Assembly: GCA_964410625.1 (NCBI GenBank)
Contig: CAYPHY010000023.1
Span: 1-64,000 of the forward strand
Direction: 5' to 3'
From: CAYPHY01 sp964410625
GTDB lineage: Bacteria; Chloroflexota; Anaerolineae; Promineifilales; Promineifilaceae
DNA length: 64,000 bases
In this document: positions 34,419-43,720 of the stretch, in pieces
Layout: every line of letters starts with the position of its first letter
Numbering within the stretch: position 1 is the stretch's first letter
Notes under the pieces: model-generated
The model's database searches: none
What the model was told of the DNA's origin: nothing
Seen by the model: only the letters and a program-made list of their open reading frames with translations
Translations under genes and position numbers: made by a program

Positions 34419-35429
34419 ATGCGAATACTGGTCACCGGAGGAGCGGGGTATATCGGCAGCCATACCTGCGTCGAGTTGTTACAGGCGGGGTATGAGGTTG
34501 TTGTCGTAGACAATCTAAGCAATAGCAAAGAGGAAGCGTTGCGACGGGTGGAGGAGATCGCCGGACGGCCGTTCTCCTTCCACCTGGTTGACCTGCTCGA
34601 TAAGCCGGCGCTAGATGCGGTTTTCTCGGCCACGCCGGTTGAGGCGGTGATCCACTTCGCCGGACTGAAGGCCGTCGGTGAATCCGTCAGCCAGCCACTG
34701 CGTTACTACCACAACAACCTCACCGGAACGCTGCTGCTCTGCCAGGTGATGGCGCGTCATGGTGTTAAAAATCTCGTCTTCAGTTCTTCGGCTACCGTCT
34801 ATGGCGATCCCTATACTGTTCCGATCACCGAAGATTTTCCGCTTTCCGCTGTCAACCCTTACGGCCAGACGAAGTTGATGACCGAGCAGATTCTACGCGA
34901 TCTGCATCACGCTGATCCTGCCTGGAATATCGCCATCTTGCGTTACTTCAATCCGATTGGGGCGCATCCTAGCGGCCGTATTGGGGAGGACCCGCACGAC
35001 ATCCCCAACAATCTGCTGCCCTATGTGGCCCAGGTGGCGGTCGGCCGTCTTCCCGAATTACCCATCTATGGCAACGACTACCCTACCCCCGATGGCACAG
35101 GGGTGCGCGATTACATCCATGTGGTTGATCTGGCAAGCGGCCATCTCCATGCGCTGGACAAACTAAACGAAAAGCCTGGTATGGTTGTCTACAACCTGGG
35201 GACTGGACGAGGGTATTCAGTTTTAGAGGTTGTGAAGGCGTTTGAGAAGGCCAGCGGCCGAACCATCCCTTATCGGATCGTCGGCCGTCGTCCTGGCGAC
35301 ATCGCCGCTGCCTATGCCAACCCTGGTAAGGCGCACGCTGAACTCAACTGGCACGCCGTACGCGACCTTGACACCATGTGCGCCGACGCCTGGCATTGGC
35401 AAGTGACTAACCCGAACGGGTACGAGTAG
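34419..35429 (+). CDS. galE: UDP-glucose 4-epimerase
   Basis: 336 residues. Rossmann GGAGYIGSH at 7-15, VVVDNLSNS, NNLTGTLLL, catalytic Ser in FSSSATVYG, catalytic Tyr-Lys in PYGQTKLM, and DGTGVRDYIHVVDLA. It interconverts UDP-glucose and UDP-galactose for cell-wall or extracellular sugars. It follows flotillin after 35 bp made of TTCATCCTTCAGCC words, and ends at a bidirectional terminator facing the methyltransferase gene. Confidence 0.97.
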   Translation: MRILVTGGAGYIGSHTCVELLQAGYEVVVVDNLSNSKEEALRRVEEIAGRPFSFHLVDLLDKPALDAVFSATPVEAVIHFAGLKAVGESVSQPLRYYHNNLTGTLLLCQVMARHGVKNLVFSSSATVYGDPYTVPITEDFPLSAVNPYGQTKLMTEQILRDLHHADPAWNIAILRYFNPIGAHPSGRIGEDPHDIPNNLLPYVAQVAVGRLPELPIYGNDYPTPDGTGVRDYIHVVDLASGHLHALDKLNEKPGMVVYNLGTGRGYSVLEVVKAFEKASGRTIPYRIVGRRPGDIAAAYANPGKAHAELNWHAVRDLDTMCADAWHWQVTNPNGYE

Positions 35430-35487
35430 TACAGGGTTACGCGGATGACGCGGATGGAACGCAGATTTCGCGGATTTTTATCGAAAT

Positions 35488-35525
35488 AAACCTCTGAGGA
35501 CTAAAGCCCAAGACCTCAGAGGTTT
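35488..35525. terminator. Bidirectional terminator between galE and the THUMP methyltransferase
   Basis: A perfect 12-bp stem AAACCTCTGAGG / CCTCAGAGGTTT (35488-35499, 35514-35525) with a 14-base loop lies between two convergent genes. The stem ends in A/T runs on both sides. Confidence 0.85.
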
Positions 35526-35529
35526 ACAT

Positions 35530-36690
35530 TTAAGTGTAGTTTTGCCAGATTCCGTTCTTGCTGATTAGCTGGTCAATACCGGGGCCGATGGGGGAGATAT
35601 GGCTGAATGCTTTATTGCTGCGGCCGAACCATCGTGGCCCGCCCAAGACGCAGATGGCCGGATAGGAGCCGTATAAGCTGATTTGCCGTACCCAGAGCAG
35701 TTCAAAAGCAGCTAGTTTGCCCATTGCGTCCATCAATTCTTGCGTGTGGTCGGTTAGCACGACGCACACCATCTCCTCGCGGCCGATTTGTAAGGCAGTT
35801 TGCAACAGGCTGGAATAAAGCTTGTACACCGATTTGGTTTGGAGTTGCTTGCCCCAGGGGGGATTGTTGATGATCTTCGTTGCCAGGCGGCCACGCAATG
35901 GGTAACGGCCGACATCCGCGCGGAAAAACGGCACTGGTTCTCCTTCAAAGGCGGCTTGCCAGTTTTGCACAGCGCATTGAACGGCCGTGAAGGATAGATC
36001 AGAGCCGTACACCTCGTGACTTTGAGAGGATAGCCGTGCTTCAATGGGAATGGTGCCAACGCCACACATTGGATCAACAACCACGTCATCGGCGCCGCAT
36101 CCGGCAATGCGGGTCATCAGGTAGGCGACCGGCGGCTTCAATGAACCGGGCAGGTGACAGCGTTTGTAGCTTCTGCGGTGGAGGGGGTGGCTGGCTAAAG
36201 AAAGCCCAACGAGTAGCGATGGACCGTCCAGTAGCACACGGACATTGACGCTGGCAGCGCGAAAGTCGTCCACGCGGGTCCAACCCGTCCTTTCCTGGAT
36301 GGTCTTGGCGAAAACGTCGGCGATTTCGACGGAGGAGTAGTTGTGCTTGCCGGTGCGAGAGACGGTGACGTAGAAGGTCATGGGGTTAGCAATCGGCCGA
36401 ACGGTGCTGATTTGCTCGGCCGCCGACCGAAAATCCATCTCGCCCACATAGCGCCGGAGATTGGCTAACTCATCCTGGGTATGCCGAATCCCCTCGATGG
36501 CGGCGACATGAAGATATAAATCATCCACGCTTTTCAGCGTCGTCAGTGGCGTTAAATCCCCGGCAACATCAAAAGCGATCAGCCGTTTAGCAAAATGGGG
36601 GGCTGTCGCTTGGATACCCGTTTGCTGAATGTCGAGCCAAGCGATTGCTTCCAGTCCGGCCGTCACCCGGCAGAAGACCCGTACCGTCAT
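35530..36690 (-). CDS. THUMP-domain RNA methyltransferase (TrmN/Trm14-like)
   Basis: 386 residues. An N-terminal THUMP RNA-binding region covers about 55-165. The class I methyltransferase follows: HPLHRRSYKRCHLPGSLKPP, SAM motif VVDPMCGVGTIPIEA, GSDLSFTAVQCAVQN, and the catalytic NNPPWGKQL (N-P-P-W type), the pattern of N2-guanine methyltransferases acting on tRNA position 6 or on rRNA. The start lies 15 bp after the xdhC stop, so it is the second gene of an xdhC operon; the pairing has no obvious metabolic logic. Confidence 0.9.
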   Translation of the reverse strand: MTVRVFCRVTAGLEAIAWLDIQQTGIQATAPHFAKRLIAFDVAGDLTPLTTLKSVDDLYLHVAAIEGIRHTQDELANLRRYVGEMDFRSAAEQISTVRPIANPMTFYVTVSRTGKHNYSSVEIADVFAKTIQERTGWTRVDDFRAASVNVRVLLDGPSLLVGLSLASHPLHRRSYKRCHLPGSLKPPVAYLMTRIAGCGADDVVVDPMCGVGTIPIEARLSSQSHEVYGSDLSFTAVQCAVQNWQAAFEGEPVPFFRADVGRYPLRGRLATKIINNPPWGKQLQTKSVYKLYSSLLQTALQIGREEMVCVVLTDHTQELMDAMGKLAAFELLWVRQISLYGSYPAICVLGGPRWFGRSNKAFSHISPIGPGIDQLISKNGIWQNYT

Positions 36691-36705
36691 CGGTGATGGC
36701 TTCGC

Positions 36706-37734
36706 TTAACCCTTCTCAGCCTGCCGGTGGGCGCGGACGATTTCGGCCATCACTGCCAGGGCGATCTCTTCCGGGTTTTGGGCGTTGATGTCCAGACCAA
36801 TGGGGCCATAGATACGGCCGATTTGCTGTTCATCAAACCCCATCCCCTGCAAGCGTTCGCGGCGCGCCTTTTGCGTCTTGGAGCTGCCCAACGCGCCAAT
36901 GTAAAACGCGGGACTGTTCAACACGACCTTCAACGCCGGGTCGTCAATCTTGGGATCGTGGGTTAGCATGGCGACGGCCGTCTCCGGCGTCAGCTCAATT
37001 TCGGCAAAGGCCTTGTCCGGCCAGGCGCGGATCAGCCGGTCAGCATGGGGAAAGCGTTCATCACTGCCAAAGGAGCGGCGCGGGTCAATCACAATCGTCT
37101 TATAGCCCAGGGTCTTGGCGATGGTGGTCAACGCTTGGGCGATGTGGACGCCACCGACCATCACCAGCGTCGGCGACGGCCGTACCGTGTCCACAAAGAC
37201 CTCGACCTCGTCGTTGAGTTGCACCCGCTGCGGCTTGCGGCTTTGTTCGGCGGCCTCAAGGGCGGCCGTGTCCAGGCCATCTCCCAGGCCGCCGATTTGT
37301 TGGCCGTTGCGCTCGGCGGTCAGCTTGCTGCCCAGCATCCCGTCCGGCCCCTGGATGACGGTGATTCCCGCTCCGGCGCGATCATCAAGGAGCAAGCGGC
37401 GCATCAGTTGGTAAGCGGCCGTGTCCAGCGGTTCGACAAAGACCTCGATGATCCCGCCACAAGCCAGCCCCACTTCCCAGGCCGTCTCGTCGGCGACGCC
37501 GAAATGGAGCAGTTGCGGCCGTCCTGTCTCCAGCACTTCCAGCCCCGCCTCGACCACTGCCCCTTCAACGCAGCCACCACTGACGGAGCCGCTGATCTGG
37601 TTGTCGGCCGTGAAGGCCATCTTCGCTCCTACCTTACGCGGGGCCGATCCCCAGGTCTGCACGACGGTCGCCAGGGCAACCGGGCCTTGTTCTTCTGCTA
37701 ACCAGGTGTCTATGTCAGGGATTACTTCTTTCAT
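36706..37734 (-). CDS. xdhC: XdhC/CoxI family molybdenum cofactor insertion protein
   Basis: 342 residues from ATG 37734. The N-terminal domain has TWGSAPRKVGAKMAF and SGSVSGGCVEGAVVE with the conserved Cys. The C-terminal Rossmann domain has LVMVGGVHIAQALTTIAKTL, VIDPRRSF and FYIGALGSSKTQ. XdhC sulfurates and hands Mo cofactor to xanthine- or CO-dehydrogenase-type enzymes. No molybdenum hydroxylase gene is in the window. A MoxR/CoxE pair, which in cox clusters works with CoxI, lies at 43.7-45.9 kb. TATAAT ends 6 bases before the start, suggesting a leaderless transcript. Confidence 0.92.
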   Translation of the reverse strand: MKEVIPDIDTWLAEEQGPVALATVVQTWGSAPRKVGAKMAFTADNQISGSVSGGCVEGAVVEAGLEVLETGRPQLLHFGVADETAWEVGLACGGIIEVFVEPLDTAAYQLMRRLLLDDRAGAGITVIQGPDGMLGSKLTAERNGQQIGGLGDGLDTAALEAAEQSRKPQRVQLNDEVEVFVDTVRPSPTLVMVGGVHIAQALTTIAKTLGYKTIVIDPRRSFGSDERFPHADRLIRAWPDKAFAEIELTPETAVAMLTHDPKIDDPALKVVLNSPAFYIGALGSSKTQKARRERLQGMGFDEQQIGRIYGPIGLDINAQNPEEIALAVMAEIVRAHRQAEKG

Positions 37735-37740
37735 ACAATC

Positions 37741-37746
37741 ATTATA
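37741..37746 (-). promoter_or_regulatory. -10 element 6 nt before xdhC start
   Basis: TATAAT on the minus strand at 37746-37741, then 6 nt, then ATG at 37734. No ribosome-binding site or convincing -35 is seen. Same geometry as at moxR, SDR, miaB and the nucleotidyltransferase gene. Confidence 0.55.
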
Positions 37747-38037
37747 GTGATAATATTGCCTTATGGCTAACAACCACTATCTTTGCAGTTTTGAAGAGAG
37801 GACGTAGATAATCACAGATATTTACAGGACTTACGCAGTTGAAGAATTTTTAGCAACGAATGACGCGAATTAACTCGAATTTAGACCTATTTTCGGGGAA
37901 ATTCGTGCAATTCGTTGCAAAAATGCGTAAGTCCTAATTTAGAAAAAATCAGCGTAAATCCGCGTGGTATCAGCGAAAATCAGCGTTCGCTCTGAAAGTA
38001 CAACCATAGTGTAACAACCTTGTACGGAGATACGACA
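37747..38037. other. Intergenic region with GGACTTACGCAGT hairpin
   Basis: AGGACTTACGCAGTTGAAGA at 37826 with AATTTTTAGCAACGAATGAC faces AATTCGTTGCAAAAATGCG and TAAGTCCT ending at 37936. A GTAAATCCGCGTGGTATCAG word follows to 37985. The divergent xdhC and DinB genes flank it. No gene is seen. Confidence 0.7.
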
Positions 38038-38577
38038 ATGAAAGTTGATGAAATCAAGTTGCTGTACGAATATAATGAGTGGGCCGATAAGCGCCTGCTG
38101 GCGGCCTGCGCCAAGGTGAGTCCAGAGCAGTACACCGCCCCACCCTCCATTGATGCCGGGCGCGGCAGCCTACGCGAAACGATGGTCCACATGCTGGACA
38201 ATATCTGGCAATGGCGGATCACGCTGCAGGGGTATTATAAGGAACCGCTGGCGGATGAGGCGGCCTATGACGCGACCGAGCTTCACGAAGATGCTTTCCC
38301 GACGTTCGCCGCCCTGCACGAACGCTGGCTGATAGAACAACGGGAGATGCGGGCTTATCTTGACACCTTGACGGAGGAAACGCTGAATGGCAAGATCCGC
38401 TATGTCATCCCCGGCGCGGTACGCGAGTTTGACGTGTGGCTCATCCTGGTGGATGTCCTCTTCCATGCCACGCAGCACCGCAGCGAAGCCTCCGCGCTGC
38501 TGACCAGCTATGGGCATTCGCCGGGGGACTATGATCTGGTTATGTTCTTGAGGGAACGTGCTTCGGGGGAATCCTGA
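38038..38577 (+). CDS. DinB/YfiT family metal-dependent protein
   Basis: 179 residues from ATG 38038 with CGGAGA upstream. A four-helix bundle with the DinB metal triad: His in MVHMLDNIWQWR and the His pair in DVLFHATQHRSEASALL (HxxxH). Family members are thiol-dependent S-transferases such as bacillithiol transferases, though most are unassigned. A GC-rich hairpin follows the stop codon (38586-38613). It stands alone. Confidence 0.88.
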   Translation: MKVDEIKLLYEYNEWADKRLLAACAKVSPEQYTAPPSIDAGRGSLRETMVHMLDNIWQWRITLQGYYKEPLADEAAYDATELHEDAFPTFAALHERWLIEQREMRAYLDTLTEETLNGKIRYVIPGAVREFDVWLILVDVLFHATQHRSEASALLTSYGHSPGDYDLVMFLRERASGES

Positions 38578-38585
38578 GAACAACT

Positions 38586-38613
38586 AACCGCCCGCCGTGT
38601 CCGGCGGGTGGTT
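38586..38613 (+). terminator. GC-rich hairpin after DinB gene
   Basis: AACCGCCCGCC (38586-38596) pairs with GGCGGGTGGTT (38603-38613) around GTGTCC. There is no U-run, so it may be a weak terminator or a 3' stabiliser. Confidence 0.6.
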
Positions 38614-38669
38614 GGCTATTCCCGTGCCTTTTCCAACATTTCCAGCCCCGCTAGTGGTATTATCGCTCT

Positions 38670-39005
38670 ATGACTAACCAAGAAGTTATCCAGTCTGTGC
38701 GCAAGTATTTACTTGAATTGGTCGCTCAAGGACTGCCAGTTTCTTATGGCATAATTTTCGGCTCGCATGTGAACGGCCGTCCGCATGAGTGGAGCGATAT
38801 TGATTTGTTTGTCGTTTCACCACGCTTTGATGAAACCCATTCACGTACAGACATCAATCTGTTGTGGCGCACGGCCGCGCGGGTGGACAACCGTATCGAA
38901 CCGTTAGCAGTCGGCAAACGCCAGTATGCTAAAGACAGAGCCACTCCTATCATAGAAATTGCCCGCAGAGAAGGGGAAATTGTTAAGCTTTCTCAGGAAG
39001 CTTGA
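38670..39005 (+). CDS. Minimal nucleotidyltransferase (MNT-type), no HEPN partner seen
   Basis: 111 residues. The nucleotidyltransferase signature is complete: IIFGSHVNGRPHEWSDIDLF, with the GSxxxG helix start and the DxD catalytic pair, and a third acidic residue in RIEPLAV. Such minimal proteins usually neutralise HEPN RNase toxins by AMPylation; no HEPN gene is adjacent here, so it may be a lone remnant or act alone. TATTAT ends 6 bases before the ATG (38658-38663), a leaderless-type start. It lies 168 bp upstream of the DUF262 gene on the same strand. Confidence 0.87.
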   Translation: MTNQEVIQSVRKYLLELVAQGLPVSYGIIFGSHVNGRPHEWSDIDLFVVSPRFDETHSRTDINLLWRTAARVDNRIEPLAVGKRQYAKDRATPIIEIARREGEIVKLSQEA

Positions 39006-39173
39006 CCCCTGTTTTTCTATCACCTATACTCTTGTGCACAGCCGTCAGCCAGTGTCGGCTGCGGCCGTTTTTATATATCGAAATAAAACTGCAAAGTGAA
39101 GAACCCAAAGTCAATTGGAAAGTTTCAATCAATCCAATAGCATTTATTTTGGTATCAAACTGGAGGACATACG

Positions 39174-40973
39174 ATGACCAACATTCAGTCGCAAAAAATT
39201 GATTCTAATGATCTAAACCTTGAAGATATTTTCAAGGATTTCTACATAGTACCTAGTTTCCAGAGAGAATACGTATGGCAGGATGAGGAAGTCGAGCAAC
39301 TGTTCATTGATGTTCTAAACGAATTTCCAGATATCAAAACTCAGACACCTGCTGAGTACTTTATCGGAAGCATCGTAGTTTCTCCTGGCGAAGATGGTAC
39401 GTTTGAACTAATTGATGGACAACAGCGTATGACAACTGCCTACATTTTCTTCTGTGCGGTCCGCGATTACTTGGAGCGCGTAGGAGGTAAAAGTCCTGTC
39501 ACACTTGCAAGCAAGATTTCTGATTCGGCTACCAATAATATGGGAGACGATATCTTCCGCTATCGAGTGGAACTTCAGTATGAAGATAGCCACAATGTTT
39601 TAACCCACCTTGGGCAAGGTAGTGAACTTGTGTGGAAACGATTGCCCACGACACGTTCCGTTTCAAATATACGCAATGCATATCAGACTATCATCAACTT
39701 TTTTGATAGAGAATTTGGCGACAATGAAGCAGAGGTACGCCGCTTTTATGCCTACTTTATCAATAAGGTCAAGCTTATCCGAATCAATACTGGGAGTGTT
39801 GCACACGCACTTAAGGTATTTGAAACAGTTAATGATCGCGGAATTGGTCTTGATCCAATGGATCTGCTGAAAAATCTTATGTTTATGCAGGCTAGTAAGT
39901 CGCAATACGACCAACTTAAGGATAAATGGAAACAGCTCGTCGATATACTTTATAAAGCAAAAGAGAAGCCATTGCGATTTTTGCGCTATTACATTTTTGC
40001 TCACTACAACGTTGATCGCTTAAAGGAAGATGAAATATATAGTTGGTTTTCGAAAAACGAAGTGCTTTGCGGTTATGGCAAGAACCCTCTTGGTTTTGTC
40101 CAACACTTATATGATGCTGCTAGCGCACACATCCAGTTTATCTCAGGAAGGAATATAGATGGATCGTCAAATCGCTATCTAATGAACATTGGATATCTTA
40201 GTGGAGCAACCAGACAACATGCTATTTTATTACTTGCTGGACGCGATATGGAACCTCAGGCTTTCATTGAGTTGTCACGACAGTTAGAGAATCTATTCTT
40301 CGCTTACACAATCACTAGAGAGCCAACTAGAGACTTTGAGAGGCGATTCGCTCAGTGGGCCCCTGACTTACGGCCGGTAAGAACAAGAGAGGAACTCGAT
40401 GCATTCGTGACTAAGAACTTCACACCTTCAAAAAATCGTTTAGCTAATCGTTATGAATTAGCATTTCGAGAGCTTCGTGAGTCAGGCATTCAAAAGTTTC
40501 GATTGCGTTACATTTTGGGAAAGCTTACTCAATATGTCAACGAGCAAGCATATGGTGAAACTGAAATTGACCTTGATAGATTTATTCAGGCTCGCGATAT
40601 TGAACATATCTTGCCACAAACGCCTTCTATAGAAATTCTTGAATCTTTTGATAAACCAGAAGAGATTGAGGATTATATTGAGAGATTAGGAAACCTTACA
40701 CTACTGGAATACAGCATTAATAGACACATTGGAAACAAGTTATTCTCTGATAAGCGTGAAGCGTACTGCAAATCACACTTCTTACTTACCAGATCTATTT
40801 CAGAGGATGTGCGGGTAGGAAACTCGCAACTAACCAAAGCAGTTAATGATCTGGAACAATTCAATGAGTGGGATTCTACAAGTATTGAATTTAGACAATT
40901 GTTGTTAACTGACTTGGCTAGGAAAGTATGGGATATGCCTCCACCAAGTCGTACACGAGAAGATTCAATCTAA
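39174..40973 (+). CDS. DUF262/DUF1524 protein, GmrSD-like defence nuclease candidate
   Basis: 599 residues with GGAGG 9 bases before ATG. The N-terminal DUF262 (ParB/Srx-like NTPase) has VPSFQREYVWQDEEVEQLF at about 26-44 and ELIDGQQRMTTAYIFF near 80-95. The C-terminal DUF1524 has the HNH-type nuclease signature DIEHILPQ near 478 and LGNLTLLEYSINRHIGNKLF near 505. Both halves are intact in one chain. GmrSD and related proteins cut modified phage DNA, and DUF262 also occurs in BREX and Ssp systems. Base use is clearly more AT rich than the neighbours and CGGCCG occurs once, consistent with transfer. No methylase or modification gene is adjacent. Confidence 0.88.
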   Translation: MTNIQSQKIDSNDLNLEDIFKDFYIVPSFQREYVWQDEEVEQLFIDVLNEFPDIKTQTPAEYFIGSIVVSPGEDGTFELIDGQQRMTTAYIFFCAVRDYLERVGGKSPVTLASKISDSATNNMGDDIFRYRVELQYEDSHNVLTHLGQGSELVWKRLPTTRSVSNIRNAYQTIINFFDREFGDNEAEVRRFYAYFINKVKLIRINTGSVAHALKVFETVNDRGIGLDPMDLLKNLMFMQASKSQYDQLKDKWKQLVDILYKAKEKPLRFLRYYIFAHYNVDRLKEDEIYSWFSKNEVLCGYGKNPLGFVQHLYDAASAHIQFISGRNIDGSSNRYLMNIGYLSGATRQHAILLLAGRDMEPQAFIELSRQLENLFFAYTITREPTRDFERRFAQWAPDLRPVRTREELDAFVTKNFTPSKNRLANRYELAFRELRESGIQKFRLRYILGKLTQYVNEQAYGETEIDLDRFIQARDIEHILPQTPSIEILESFDKPEEIEDYIERLGNLTLLEYSINRHIGNKLFSDKREAYCKSHFLLTRSISEDVRVGNSQLTKAVNDLEQFNEWDSTSIEFRQLLLTDLARKVWDMPPPSRTREDSI

Positions 40974-41093
40974 AATTCTTAGGAGTACATGTAAAGCACT
41001 ATACCAATTTCAGCTAACGGCGATTAATTCTATAATATGAGAATGAAAATGCTGATCCGTAAGTAGAAATTTGACGGCCGCACCCCACCCTTA

Positions 41094-42341
41094 CTAATAA
41101 ATATGCAGCTTCTCCAACAAAGCCAACGGATCATCAAGCGTCTCGAACAGGTCTTTGTTGTGTTTGATCAGCTTGCTGCGCATGTAGACGCGCAGCCACT
41201 GCTTGTAGATGTGCAGTTCATAGCGATCGAACATATCCCTGAGTAGCAGATCAGGCTGCGCAATTAGCCCGGCCAGGTACATCGCGCACTCGAAACCGAG
41301 GGAAATGGACTGAAAGTAGGGAGAGCCAACCGCCGAATCCCCACAGAGAAACACCGGTGAACGGCCGAACGGGTGGTCGCCCTGGTCACCTGTCTCAGCG
41401 GTACGCCACTTCCGGCTTGTCGCGTTGCGTGCGCGGTACAAATCCAGGGGAATGCGCACGACTTCCAGATCGCCAAGTATCTCGCCTGGACTCTCCTCCT
41501 TGATCTTGTCCACAAAGCGGTCCATTGACTCGGCAACACCAGGGAGATGCGTGCGCAGCCAGCGGCCGTCAAATTTCGACGGTATCGCCTCATACTCTTC
41601 AGCGCTGATGTTGACGATGCCCGTCACATGGCTGATGTTGCCGTCATAGTGTGTGCGGTGGACCATGGGAATGAATTTGTAGTGCGCGTTCTCAACGTTT
41701 TTGAAGTATTTGCAAAACTCGTTGCAGTCGTAGTGCTGGCCGTAGAGGAAGGTGATGACGAGCGCGTATTCAAGGCGGACTTTGAGCGTGTTCGCACCGA
41801 CCTCATCCATGCCAGGAACCAGGTGATCGCGAAGCAGCGACCTGCTGCCCGTGCAATCAATTAAGATGTCTCCCGGCTCGAGCATCCCCATTGCATCCTG
41901 CGCCGTTAGAACGTTCATGGTGCGCTGTACAGTGTCAGACCCGCGTTTGTCGATCAGCTCACTGAGGGAGTACTCAATGTCGTTGAGTGGACCGAACCCT
42001 CGTACCCATCCATGAAGCAGTGACATCAGGTCGGGAGGAATGGCGTGCCTGAAGACAACGCCCTCATCGATCTCCTGTGGATCGAAGATGGCGGCGACAT
42101 TCTCTCCATCTATATGATCGGCGCTATAGCTGTCGGATGAATCGGCCACGAGGTATGACGAGAGCTTGACCATCCGCGTGCGCGTATATTCGCGTCGCTT
42201 TTCATAGAGGCGGACTGGGAACCTGTCCAGCGACTGGAGCAATGCTGTCAAAAAGAGACCTACCGGCCCTGCGCCGATAATGTGGACCTGGCCCCCAGAA
42301 GATAGCGCCTCGAAGTTAGTGAATGCGGGGTTTGTGTTCAT
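41094..42341 (-). CDS. FAD-dependent monooxygenase-like oxidoreductase
   Basis: 415 residues from ATG 42341, with GAGGAG 5 bases upstream. FAD motif VHIIGAGPVGLFLTALLQSL near the N-terminus, the DILIDCTGSRSLLRDHL strand, and PVFLCGDSAVGSPYFQSISL, the GD motif of group A monooxygenases. Residues about 330-345 (TSRKWRTAETGDQGDHPFGR) and the C-terminal helical tail are unusual. The reaction is unknown. The nearest co-directional gene, a double NTF2-like protein 200 bp upstream, may belong to the same small pathway. The start-proximal 200 bp lack any recognised element. Confidence 0.8.
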   Translation of the reverse strand: MNTNPAFTNFEALSSGGQVHIIGAGPVGLFLTALLQSLDRFPVRLYEKRREYTRTRMVKLSSYLVADSSDSYSADHIDGENVAAIFDPQEIDEGVVFRHAIPPDLMSLLHGWVRGFGPLNDIEYSLSELIDKRGSDTVQRTMNVLTAQDAMGMLEPGDILIDCTGSRSLLRDHLVPGMDEVGANTLKVRLEYALVITFLYGQHYDCNEFCKYFKNVENAHYKFIPMVHRTHYDGNISHVTGIVNISAEEYEAIPSKFDGRWLRTHLPGVAESMDRFVDKIKEESPGEILGDLEVVRIPLDLYRARNATSRKWRTAETGDQGDHPFGRSPVFLCGDSAVGSPYFQSISLGFECAMYLAGLIAQPDLLLRDMFDRYELHIYKQWLRVYMRSKLIKHNKDLFETLDDPLALLEKLHIY

Positions 42342-42548
42342 TCGTCTCCTCGTTGGGGTTGCGGAGCGGAGTGCGGCCGACAAGGGAAGGGGGAAGATTC
42401 ACACCCCCCTCTGTCAAGCAATCGTCGGATCGTCTCCAGTCCTGAAGTAGCAAGACTGGCTTGGACGCTCGTTCGCGGATTGTTTCCCTGATATGTTTCA
42501 GCAGAGCGCTGGTTGACCAAAGTGGGCTGGATGCCGATTTCGACATCA

Positions 42549-43415
42549 TCAGTCGAGTGAGAGCAAAACCAGGTTTTGAAGCTCGTCATCCAGAAGTTGT
42601 CGGCCGTCATATACGGACGTCAACCGGCTTATACTTCCTTGTGCATCAAGTTCTAGTGCAGTGATACCAAACTGCACACCAAGCTTCGGGGAGCCAATCC
42701 ACTCAAACCCGCCACCCAGATCGTTACCCACGATATGTCTCAGCTTAGCCCCTTCCCCAAATGGCGCTTGCGGCAGAATCCGACTCAGATAGCGCTCAAT
42801 TTCAGCTCGACCCAACAGTTGAGTCCGAAGGGTCATATCTTCGTAAACCGCGTCATAAGTAAACAGACTTGAGGCTTCCTCGGCGTTCGCGGTTGCAAAA
42901 GCACCCTGGAGTTGACTGGAGATCGAACGGATTGTCGGTGATGCTGTCACATTGATGGAACTTTCTTTGAAGTCGGTTGGAAACTTTTCTTCGGGTGTTC
43001 GCAGTTTCTGGTAGAGATCAGCGTCTAATCTTCTGCCGTCCCAATAATCGGCCCAACGAACTATCTTTCCATCCTTGATATCAACCGCACCCAATAATCG
43101 CAGCTCGCCCCCAAACAACTCAGGTGTATCGGTAAAGGCGACGATTGCGCTATTAGCACCCCCGATAATGCGGGTGGGATAGGAGAGACCCTCGCCCCAA
43201 TTTGGCATATATTGGACAAACAAATCTTGGACGATATCGAAGCCATCCATTGGCCAACCCAGGGTGACGTCCGTATAAGTCACGAGGTGCGGAGAGAAAT
43301 GCTCCATTGTCTCTGCAACGTCGTGACGACTCTTCGCAGTGAAAAAGGACGCAAAGAAGGTACGCACCTCATCTGATGCATGACTGGTATCGACAATTTG
43401 AGGGTACATGAGCAT
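42549..43415 (-). CDS. Protein with two tandem SnoaL/NTF2-like domains
   Basis: 288 residues from ATG 43415, the ATG best spaced (7 nt) from AGGAG; ATG codons at 43421 and 43439 are alternatives. Domain one covers about 5-125 (DEVRTFFASFFTAKSRHDVA, FSPHLVTYTDVTLGWPMDGF, VDIKDGKIVRWADYWDGR). Domain two covers about 150-285 (LQGAFATANAEEASSLFTYD, YEDMTLRTQLLGRAEIERYL, ISRLTSVYDGRQLL). Such cone-shaped folds serve as hydrolases, cyclases or isomerases in natural-product and steroid pathways. With the FAD enzyme downstream it may form a small modification unit; substrate unknown. Confidence 0.8.
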   Translation of the reverse strand: MLMYPQIVDTSHASDEVRTFFASFFTAKSRHDVAETMEHFSPHLVTYTDVTLGWPMDGFDIVQDLFVQYMPNWGEGLSYPTRIIGGANSAIVAFTDTPELFGGELRLLGAVDIKDGKIVRWADYWDGRRLDADLYQKLRTPEEKFPTDFKESSINVTASPTIRSISSQLQGAFATANAEEASSLFTYDAVYEDMTLRTQLLGRAEIERYLSRILPQAPFGEGAKLRHIVGNDLGGGFEWIGSPKLGVQFGITALELDAQGSISRLTSVYDGRQLLDDELQNLVLLSLD

Positions 43416-43720
43416 CACCATTCTCCTGAATGAGAGCAACGCCTGCTCGAAGGCTCAACGCTATGATAAGCACTTTTACGACACTTTAGAGAAATCTGGT
43501 CGTTGTCCATGTCTCTCCCTCTGGGTGATTGTCATCGCAAGGGCGCAGATGGGGCAACTTGAATCGGGCTGACCGCTTTAGGGGTTCATACGGCATTATA
43601 ACCTGGTCTGCCATTCATGCCATTTTAAAAGCATAATCAAAGCTGTTGGCCGAAATGGACAAAACAGCCTTCCGTTCAAAGCCAACAACGGTGTATCACC
43701 TCACAACGGGGGGAGGATCA
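43416..43720. other. 305-bp intergenic region without a recognised feature
   Basis: I see no gene or word hairpin. A minus-strand GTTATAATGCC lies near 43592-43602 without a matching -35. Confidence 0.5.
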
